Source: PVC group bacterium
Lineage (GTDB): Bacteria; Verrucomicrobiota; Kiritimatiellia; CAIKKV01; PXCX01
Direction: 5' to 3'
Assembly (NCBI GenBank): GCA_003565195.1
Contig: PXCX01000074.1
Coordinates: 1 to 5,229, forward strand
DNA: 5,229 nucleotides
In this document: positions 1 through 4,154 of the stretch, in pieces
How the letters are laid out: each line of letters opens with the position of its first letter
Position numbering within the stretch: position 1 is the first letter of the stretch
Notes under the pieces: generated by a model
What the model saw: the letters and a program-made list of their open reading frames with translations, nothing else
Told to the model about the DNA's origin: nothing
Database searches by the model: none
Translations under genes and position numbers: made by a program

Positions 1-552
1 AGCCAGCGAGCCGCTGGTGCGATACAACACGATGATTCCAACCAGCAACGGCACTGAACTTGCGGCACCGAAAAACATATATCTGACGGCGGCCAAATAG
101 CGGCCGCGGGCGGCTACCAACACGTAGGCAGCCATAATCATGAGCTCGTAGGCGACGAAAAAGTTGAAAACATCGCCGGCCGTGATTAAACTGCTGCAGC
201 CACCGAGATAAAACATGAAAACCATGCGTAATGTCGGGTTACGCCACGGGTCGCGTCGCAGGAACGACAACAGTAAGGGCACGAGATAGGCCGCCATGAA
301 ATACATTTTCAGTGAATCGAACTGCAACAGAATCGAATGTTGCCAGACGCTCAGCGGGATTTCCAGGACGGTATTGTCCCAGTATGCAAACCGGATGATC
401 AAGGCCGATCCCAGCGCCAATTGCAACGCTTGGGCAACGCGCAGCATAAGCCGTGACATATCGTGTCCTGTCACAAACCGCAAGGTTGCCGTAAGCATCA
501 ATGCCGCCAGCGGAACGTACGGAAACACGATCAGCAATCGTTCAGCTATCAT
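1..552 (-). CDS. mnhD: Mrp antiporter subunit D (NuoM/NuoN-like), partial, C-terminus off the window
   Basis: The first 184 codons of a membrane protein of the proton-translocating NuoL/M/N family, placed as MrpD/MnhD because it follows mnhC. The ATG at 552-550 overlaps the mnhC stop by 11 bases and has a GGAGG sequence about 12 bases upstream. Residues 6-24 form a first hydrophobic helix, and further helices fall near 38-52, 80-98 and 108-124. The stretch at residues 125-140 (AGDVFNFFVAYELMIM) matches the TM5 signature of the family, with E136 at the position of the essential TM5 glutamate of MrpD and NuoM. That residue is established as needed for ion pumping. Full-length members are about 490-510 residues, so roughly two thirds is missing. 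A MrpA-type NuoL-like protein cannot be excluded from this fragment, but operon order and length of the N-terminal region favour D. Confidence 0.88.
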   Translation of the reverse strand, partial: MIAERLLIVFPYVPLAALMLTATLRFVTGHDMSRLMLRVAQALQLALGSALIIRFAYWDNTVLEIPLSVWQHSILLQFDSLKMYFMAAYLVPLLLSFLRRDPWRNPTLRMVFMFYLGGCSSLITAGDVFNFFVAYELMIMAAYVLVAARGRYLAAVRYMFFGAASSVPLLVGIIVLYRTSGSLA

Positions 553-859
553 AAAGTTGTGACGCCTCCAGGGTACGATGCGTCTGATGTACGCGAACGA
601 TGAAAGCCAGGGCCAATGAATTGAAACAAACACTGATCACAATCGCGGTCAGCATGAGCGCCTGCGGCAACGGATCAACAGTCTGCGCGGCATGCTCGTC
701 CAGAATCGGCGCCCATCCGTCTTCCACGTAACCAGCGCCCAGAAAGACAAGAATCACCATGCTTTCCAGCATGGCCAGGCACATTACCTTGCGGATCAGG
801 TTGTCGCACATGATCAAACCGTACAAGGCGACTGCGGCTATCAGCAGGGCAACCGTCAT
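542..859 (-). CDS. mnhC: Mrp antiporter subunit C (NuoK-like)
   Basis: A 105-residue membrane protein of the NuoK/MrpC family, a small core subunit of the antiporter membrane domain. The family signature DPLPQALMLTAIVISV is at residues 62-77. Three hydrophobic helices are visible at about 2-18, 25-43 and 66-91, the expected NuoK topology and length. The start is the ATG at 859-857, which forms an ATGA overlap with the stop of the preceding gene and has GAGGG about 7 bases upstream. A longer open frame extends to 1096, but its extra residues are basic, low-complexity and lie antisense of nothing conserved: they overlie the preceding subunit in another frame. E32 sits in the second helix, near but not clearly aligned with the conserved glutamate of NuoK. 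The stop overlaps the start of mnhD. Confidence 0.92.
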   Translation of the reverse strand: MTVALLIAAVALYGLIMCDNLIRKVMCLAMLESMVILVFLGAGYVEDGWAPILDEHAAQTVDPLPQALMLTAIVISVCFNSLALAFIVRVHQTHRTLEASQLYDS

Positions 860-1116
860 GACGTTTCCCTCACGAATTTCATACCGTAGACCGCCAATAC
901 CACGACCATGACTTCGAGCAAAGTATCGCCGAGACGCGGTCCCAGATAAATCGCGGACACCATGTTGCGGATATTCATAGTTTGGGTAATATCGACAAAA
1001 TCGGCGATGATGTTTTGAACCCCGGGCGGCGGCACGACGGGGCCTCGTCCCCACCCGCATACCAGCAGGATCGCCATGCAGCCCAAGGTCAACCATTTAA
1101 GCAGCGAGTGATTCAT
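856..1116 (-). CDS. MbhE-like subunit (MrpA C-terminal segment as a separate protein)
   Basis: An 86-residue protein resembling subunit E of the archaeal membrane-bound hydrogenase, which corresponds to the last part of bacterial MrpA (PF20501-type region). An N-terminal hydrophobic helix (about residues 9-22) is followed by a proline-rich loop, PVVPPPG at 26-32. The conserved block then appears: NMVSAI at 51-56, R61, DTL at 64-66 and E68, leading into a final helix at about 67-80. In family members this block reads roughly NVVTAIL..YRGFDTLGE, so the key Asp and Glu are kept while the YRGF part has changed. The ATG at 1116 gives a 20-base overlap with mnhB; a GGGAAC sequence precedes it. In Mbh clusters this subunit comes before the MrpB homologue, whereas here it follows it. 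I considered a lipoprotein signal, but no cysteine sits in a good lipobox. Confidence 0.78.
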   Translation of the reverse strand: MNHSLLKWLTLGCMAILLVCGWGRGPVVPPPGVQNIIADFVDITQTMNIRNMVSAIYLGPRLGDTLLEVMVVVLAVYGMKFVRETS

Positions 1117-1528
1117 GTTCCCATTCTATGAAATACCGGAATACAAGCACAATCGACCCGGCCACCTCAAGGTAGATCGCCAGGTTCAGCAACCAGATAT
1201 ACACGCTGGAAAAGAGTAGACCGGCGGTTTGCAATCCATAAAACCCGCCAAACGGTTTCCCCGACAGGATCAGTCCCGCAAACAAAAACAGCAACAACAC
1301 CATCACGCCGGCCAATTCCATACCTACATAAACGTCGTTATCGTAAATCCTGGCGCCCCGCACGACTTCCAGCACAACCACGATCGTCCCGAAAGTCACG
1401 CCGGCCTGGAATCCGCCGCCGGGAAACGCGGCGCCGTACGAGAAGAGTTGAAAACTGAACAACACGATCAGCGGAAACAAAGCTTGCAACGAAATATTGA
1501 CGATCGCTGAATCTTTCAACTCTTTCAT
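1097..1528 (-). CDS. mnhB: Mrp antiporter subunit B
   Basis: A 143-residue integral membrane protein of the MnhB/MrpB family (MbhF in hydrogenase nomenclature), needed for assembly and activity of the antiporter. The diagnostic PGGGF motif is at residues 36-40, within FPGGGFQAG. Hydrophobic helices lie at about 9-31, 40-58, 68-88 and 104-133, giving the usual four-helix plan and the usual length of about 140 residues. Many MrpB proteins carry a His and an acidic residue shortly before PGGGF; here that segment is SYGAAF, so the histidine seems to be missing. The ATG at 1528-1526 is the first credible start. Only a weak AAAAGA purine tract precedes it, across a 25-base gap from the PII-like gene, the longest gap within the core operon. 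The stop is overlapped by the MbhE-like gene. Confidence 0.93.
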   Translation of the reverse strand: MKELKDSAIVNISLQALFPLIVLFSFQLFSYGAAFPGGGFQAGVTFGTIVVVLEVVRGARIYDNDVYVGMELAGVMVLLLFLFAGLILSGKPFGGFYGLQTAGLLFSSVYIWLLNLAIYLEVAGSIVLVFRYFIEWEHESLAA

Positions 1529-1553
1529 GATCTTTTGATAGGACCATACTGCA

Positions 1554-1889
1554 TCATGGCCATGTTTCGCATGGAATCAACATAAAAAAACCGGTTTCCG
1601 GATCGTTTAAGTCCAAGTTATCCTCGCGACACAGACGCGCAAGATCGTCGGCCGTGGCACGATCGGGCATTTTGCCGATCAATACCCGGTTGTATCGCAG
1701 CCGTTCACTGAACATTCTGCCGATTTCCGAGAACAATTCAAACGTCCGGGCCGCCAGATTTTCAACGGCTTCGCCATCGACCACGGCGGCATCCGTCAAT
1801 TCCAGTTCCAGCATGGCGGATATCATTTTCTCGGCTGCCGCCTCATTTTTAAGAATGGCAAGAAACAACCACACGGTTACGCCTTCCAT
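1554..1889 (-). CDS. Small PII-like (ferredoxin-fold) putative regulatory protein
   Basis: A 111-residue soluble protein with no signal peptide or membrane helix. Its pattern reads as beta-alpha-beta-(long helix)-beta-alpha-beta: strand VWLFLAIL (6-13), helix 15-31, strand AAVVD (34-38), long charged helix about 41-64, strand RVLIGKM (68-74), helix 77-90 and strand GFFMLIP (100-106). This is the order of PII signal proteins and their relatives. The flexible T-loop between strands 2 and 3 seems replaced by a helix, and no canonical PII nucleotide motifs are evident, so it would be a divergent PII-like protein. Known relatives bind small ligands and regulate neighbouring transporters (GlnK with AmtB, SbtB with SbtA). 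The ATG at 1889 overlaps the EIIA gene by 13 bases, implying coupled translation. The longer frame upstream to 2060 lies over the EIIA gene and is rejected. The fold call is my own reading. Confidence 0.68.
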   Translation of the reverse strand: MEGVTVWLFLAILKNEAAAEKMISAMLELELTDAAVVDGEAVENLAARTFELFSEIGRMFSERLRYNRVLIGKMPDRATADDLARLCREDNLDLNDPETGFFMLIPCETWP

Positions 1890-2332
1890 ACATCGAATGT
1901 TTGAATACAATCCAGAATCCGTTCCCGGTCGCCCGCCGCAAATGCTGCCCGCGGCTCCGGCTGGCTCAGCATCCGGCATAAATGCGCCATGAATCCGAGA
2001 TAGGCCGCCGCCTTTGCAGACGGGATAATAGCGCAAAACACCGTGTGAACATCCGGCCATTCGGCAAAACGGATCGAGCGCGGCAATAATCCGACCGCAA
2101 CACTTATCTTGTCGGCATCATCAATCCGCGCATGCGTAATCGCGAATCCGGAACCCAACCCCTGGTCCTTCATGGCCATGGCCTTGAGGACCCGTTGCTG
2201 TAACGCCGTACGCCGTGCCGGCGGAGCATCGCGCAAGCAGATTCCGACCAGTTGACCGACAATCTCATCGTGATCAACGGCATTCATCCGGACCACGGTC
2301 TCGGGGCCCAGATAGTTTTTGATTTTTATCAT
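1877..2332 (-). CDS. PTS EIIA type-2 (fructose/mannitol/Ntr-like) domain protein
   Basis: A 151-residue soluble protein matching the single-domain EIIA-2 fold across its length. The active-site region GLGSGFAITHARID (residues 58-71) corresponds to the family's GIGNGIAIPHAR. H67 is therefore the predicted phosphoacceptor, with the usual Pro before it changed to Thr. The following ISVAVGLL segment and the LCRMLS helix (about 118-123) also fit. Length equals that of stand-alone EIIA-Ntr proteins. No sugar EIIB or EIIC, HPr or EI gene is in the window, so a regulatory role is more likely than sugar uptake. EIIA-Ntr is known to control potassium transport through TrkA and KdpD in Escherichia coli. 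The start is the ATG at 2332, because the first residues (IKNYLGPETVV) already align with the domain. It overlaps the MbhD-like gene by 59 bases and the PII-like gene by 13. Confidence 0.87.
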   Translation of the reverse strand: MIKIKNYLGPETVVRMNAVDHDEIVGQLVGICLRDAPPARRTALQQRVLKAMAMKDQGLGSGFAITHARIDDADKISVAVGLLPRSIRFAEWPDVHTVFCAIIPSAKAAAYLGFMAHLCRMLSQPEPRAAFAAGDRERILDCIQTFDVWKA

Positions 2333-2570
2333 GTGTCATATTCCCGGTTTTGCGGATCGCCACCAAAAATATCAGTGGCGACAAGCCCACGCCCAGTGCG
2401 GCCTCGGTTAAGGCCACATCCGGCGCATGCATCATTAAGTATTGCATGGTCAGCACCATGCTGAACAAACTAAGTGTCATCAACGAAATCAACAGGTTGC
2501 GCGCGAACACCACACCGATCGCCAGCACAAACATCAACCCGAGTAATGCCTGAACCATGCCGCCGGTCAT
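2274..2570 (-). CDS. DUF4040/MbhD-like subunit (MrpA C-terminal segment as a separate protein)
   Basis: A 98-residue membrane protein of the DUF4040 (PF13244, MBH subunit D) family, equivalent to a C-terminal section of bacterial MrpA and related to NuoJ. Three hydrophobic helices are visible at about 6-22, 26-45 and 58-70. The signature APDVALTEAALG is at residues 49-60, with D51 and E56 conserved. The last 20 or so residues are hydrophilic and charged (HDKNQKLSGPRDRGPDECR); they read through the first 59 bases of the EIIA gene in a different frame. The ATG at 2570 makes an ATGA overlap with the mnhG stop. A longer open frame to 2909 lies over mnhG and is not credible. MrpA is fused in most bacteria; this split form is typical of archaeal Mbh/Mrp and some bacterial clusters. 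Confidence 0.9.
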   Translation of the reverse strand: MTGGMVQALLGLMFVLAIGVVFARNLLISLMTLSLFSMVLTMQYLMMHAPDVALTEAALGVGLSPLIFLVAIRKTGNMTHDKNQKLSGPRDRGPDECR

Positions 2571-2863
2571 GACCTGTTTCCCCCACCCTCTTGATCGCGC
2601 AGTTCGCGCAGGTATGAGGCGCCCAGCGTATGCGGAATCAATGGCGCGGTCAGGAGGATAAACAGGATGATGAACAACAAGCGTATCCGATAATCGGCGC
2701 CGTCGGCTCTTGCCATCAGCCCCAGCAAAACGGTGATCGACCCGGTGACCCCGCACTTGGTGGCGGCATGAAAACGGGTAAACAGGTCGGGCAGAACGAT
2801 CGTACCGAGGGCCCCGAAAAAAATCATTATTAGTCCCAACGCGATCAAGATAGCGCTGATCAT
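2567..2863 (-). CDS. mnhG: Mrp antiporter subunit G
   Basis: A 98-residue membrane protein of the MnhG/PhaG family. The family signature is clear: LPDLFTRFHAATK at residues 24-36, following a glycine-containing first helix (about 2-22). Two more hydrophobic segments follow at about 38-50 and 60-78, giving the normal three-helix topology and length. The hydrophilic tail ends in RDQEGGGNRS. The ATG at 2863-2861 overlaps the mnhF stop as ATGA, with a strong GGGAGGGG purine tract a few bases upstream, inside mnhF. The subunit has no known catalytic residues of its own. In the Mrp complex it forms part of the E-F-G wing that the family literature ties to the sodium pathway and complex stability. 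Confidence 0.95.
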   Translation of the reverse strand: MISAILIALGLIMIFFGALGTIVLPDLFTRFHAATKCGVTGSITVLLGLMARADGADYRIRLLFIILFILLTAPLIPHTLGASYLRELRDQEGGGNRS

Positions 2864-3120
2864 ATACCATCCCCTCCCTTGAAAGCCGTGCCGAAACGGA
2901 CGAATGCAATCACTTCGGCGAACGATAATAAAGCAAAGATCATGGCAACGTCCAGATAGAAACTGCGTCCCTCATGGACGGCGAAATAACACATCATCAG
3001 CACAATCTGTCCTGAAATCAAGTTGGCTGCCAGCAAACGGTCCTGGATCGACGGACCCACAAACAGGCGCCAACCGCTCATGGCAGCCAACCCAACCAAT
3101 ATCAATATCACCGCACGCAT
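2860..3120 (-). CDS. mnhF: Mrp antiporter subunit F
   Basis: An 86-residue membrane protein of the MnhF/PhaF family. The motif GPSIQDR is at residues 22-28, matching the family's GPTxxDR with the conserved D27. The second signature YLDVAMIFALLSF is at 55-67 with D57. Both acidic residues lie within or next to membrane helices and are conserved in the family. Three helices span about 3-20, 33-48 and 56-74. Length is usual. Start choice is well supported: the ATG at 3120 has a strong GGGAGGA Shine-Dalgarno sequence 6 bases upstream, within a 16-base gap after the mnhE stop. The stop is overlapped by mnhG. Confidence 0.95.
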   Translation of the reverse strand: MRAVILILVGLAAMSGWRLFVGPSIQDRLLAANLISGQIVLMMCYFAVHEGRSFYLDVAMIFALLSFAEVIAFVRFGTAFKGGDGI

Positions 3121-3126
3121 TCGTTT

Positions 3127-3133
3127 TCCTCCC
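3127..3133 (-). promoter_or_regulatory. Strong ribosome binding site of mnhF
   Basis: Read on the minus strand this is GGGAGGA, a near-perfect anti-16S match placed 6 bases before the mnhF ATG. It is the strongest such site in the operon and fixes the mnhF start. It occupies most of the short gap between mnhE and mnhF. Confidence 0.75.
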
Positions 3134-3136
3134 GGT

Positions 3137-3667
3137 TCATCCCAGCAGACGCGCTAGCAAACGTTCCAACGGACGTTTCATCAGGTCGCCCGCATGGGTT
3201 CCATGACTGGTTTTGATATGAAACCAATGCACGATAATATTACGGTCTTCCATCCATAACGACAAGGTACCGGGAACCAAGCTGATCATGTTGGCCAGCA
3301 TAGCTCGGCCCAGCGGACTTTCAAGACGGGTCCGGATACGGACGATACCCGGTTTATAGCGGCCACTGAGCATTCGCGCAATGAAAACGAAAGCCGCCAC
3401 GTAACTCTGGACCAGCAACAACGCTACCAAAAGCACCAACAGATCGGGACGCAACAGTAAACGACCAAACCGTTCGCCATGTGGTCCCTTGAACGGACGT
3501 CCGGCAAATTGGGCGGCCAAGAGCGACATGACGGCCGCCGCCACAAGCGAAGCCGGACTGAAATCGCGTGCAAGCGTCAGCCAGAAAACAAAACACCCCA
3601 GCGCCAACCCCAGGCAAAGAGTAGCGCTCACGTAACGACCAATCTTTTTGAACCATGGGGCTGACAT
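3137..3667 (-). CDS. mnhE: Mrp antiporter subunit E
   Basis: A 176-residue membrane protein of the MnhE/PhaE family. Two N-terminal helices (about 12-33 and 37-54) and a longer hydrophobic stretch at about 75-99 precede a C-terminal cytoplasmic domain. The family signature ANMISLVPGTLSL is at residues 125-137 (canonical ANsITLTPGTl), followed by a beta segment with the usual IVHWF around 145-149. The mnhF start follows after 16 bases. I chose the ATG at 3667 over the TTG at 3706: the ATG has an AAAAGGA sequence about 10 bases upstream and leaves a normal N-terminus, while the TTG start would add 13 basic residues (KRRFARQKD) with no Shine-Dalgarno sequence. It is the first antiporter gene of the operon, which suits the family, where E-F-G form a contiguous block. 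Confidence 0.93.
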   Translation of the reverse strand: MSAPWFKKIGRYVSATLCLGLALGCFVFWLTLARDFSPASLVAAAVMSLLAAQFAGRPFKGPHGERFGRLLLRPDLLVLLVALLLVQSYVAAFVFIARMLSGRYKPGIVRIRTRLESPLGRAMLANMISLVPGTLSLWMEDRNIIVHWFHIKTSHGTHAGDLMKRPLERLLARLLG

Positions 3668-3678
3668 GACCAGCAAGT

Positions 3679-3683
3679 CCTTT
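3679..3683 (-). promoter_or_regulatory. Ribosome binding site deciding the mnhE start
   Basis: Read on the minus strand the tract is AAGGA within AAAAGGA. It lies about 11 bases before the ATG at 3667 and downstream of the competing TTG at 3706, so it supports the shorter mnhE protein. Confidence 0.6.
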
Positions 3684-3710
3684 TGGCGTGCGAAACGCCG
3701 TTTCAAATGG

Positions 3711-3848
3711 CTACGGACGCGACACCGTTAAGCGCGGATTTTCTTTTAAGCGCGCGGCGATCCCCTGGTCGCCAATCAAGTGCGCGGCGCCGACGACGAC
3801 AAACACGGTGTCCTGATCCTCCAGCAACTTGAGAATCGTTTCCGTCAT
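3711..3848 (-). pseudogene. C-terminal fragment of a TraB/GumN-family protein
   Basis: The last 45 codons of an open frame look like the C-terminus of TraB/GumN (YbaP-like) proteins: an RDAEMTETILKLLE helix, then TVFVVVGAAHLIGDQG with the family's second GxxH motif (GAAH), ending in NPRLTV. Complete members have about 260-300 residues with a first GxxH and conserved acidic residues. None of that is visible upstream. The frame stays open to an ATG at 4088, but residues before position 3880 show no family match, are AT-rich and contain a candidate promoter. I read this as a degraded remnant whose 5' part was deleted; a very short functional gene starting at the ATG at 3848 cannot be excluded, though no Shine-Dalgarno sequence precedes it. 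It ends 43 bases before mnhE, on the same strand. Confidence 0.55.
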
Positions 3849-3903
3849 TTCGGCATCACGATCGATATCCCCATGATGTATATCAAAACTTCTAATTACC
3901 GGG

Positions 3904-3932
3904 ATAATATCATCATGAACACGACAATTCAA
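3904..3932 (-). promoter_or_regulatory. Candidate sigma70-type promoter for the antiporter operon
   Basis: On the minus strand a -35 box TTGAAT (3932-3927) and a -10 box TATTAT (3909-3904) are separated by exactly 17 bases. Each box has one or two departures from consensus. Transcription would begin near 3897, upstream of the TraB-like fragment and about 230 bases before mnhE. No other spot upstream of mnhE fits as well by eye. The element overlaps the open frame that would extend the TraB-like fragment, which argues that this part is not coding. Confidence 0.5.
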
Positions 3933-3964
3933 GCTCCAGGAATCAAACTGCATGATTTTTGCGA

Positions 3965-3992
3965 TTGACGAATTCATGATTTCATGTATATT
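3965..3992 (+). promoter_or_regulatory. Candidate sigma70-type promoter for bipA
   Basis: A TTGACG -35 box (3965-3970) is followed after 16 bases by TATATT (3987-3992); an alternative -10, TATTTA at 3989-3994, gives an 18-base spacer. It sits about 160 bases before the bipA ATG and back-to-back with the minus-strand promoter candidate, so the two units would share a short control region. Confidence 0.45.
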
Positions 3993-4154
3993 TAATTGCT
4001 TGCACGATTGCCCGACGGGATCGATAGTGTCCGCGTTTATGCGATCCGGGCCGCGACATTCGCCGTCAAGCATCCCGGCCGCCGGCATGACGGCAAGGAC
4101 GATCTACCGGGCCACGGAGTCAACTTGCCGACGCGGATCACCCCTGGAAACACA

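Larger units (their letters stand above)
3849..4154. other. Divergent intergenic region between the antiporter operon and bipA
   Basis: About 300 bases without a convincing gene. The centre (about 3880-4000) is markedly AT-rich and holds a promoter-like element on each strand. The bipA-proximal part (4000-4154) is GC-rich and would be a leader of about 155 bases, with one imperfect hairpin at 4062-4094. Open frames cross the region on both strands (minus 3849-4088, plus 3952-4158), but neither resembles a known protein and both run through the promoter candidates. No terminator is needed here because the flanking units diverge, and none is seen. Confidence 0.6.

Noticed and set aside
542..1096. 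Extended 184-codon frame for mnhC
   Set aside because: The extra N-terminal part lies over the MbhE-like gene in another frame, is arginine-rich and unlike NuoK; the ATG at 859 has a Shine-Dalgarno sequence and a normal length.
856..1116. Lipoprotein reading of the MbhE-like protein (Cys13 or Cys20)
   Set aside because: Residues around the cysteines do not form a proper lipobox, and the first is too near the N-terminus; the helix is better read as a membrane segment.
1229..1510. Plus-strand frame opposite mnhB
   Set aside because: Gln/His/Lys-rich composition typical of the antisense of a hydrophobic membrane-protein gene; no Shine-Dalgarno sequence or motif.
1554..2060. 168-codon frame containing the PII-like protein
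   Set aside because: Residues before the ATG at 1889 overlie the EIIA gene in another frame and look non-protein-like.
1877..2332. EIIA gene as part of a sugar PTS operon
   Set aside because: No EIIB, EIIC, HPr or EI gene is adjacent, and both flanks are antiporter or regulator genes.
2274..2909. 211-codon frame containing the MbhD-like protein
   Set aside because: The part before the ATG at 2570 is a read-through over mnhG without family resemblance.
3354..3656. Minus-strand second frame within mnhE
   Set aside because: Shadow of mnhE; mnhE has clear family motifs in its own frame.
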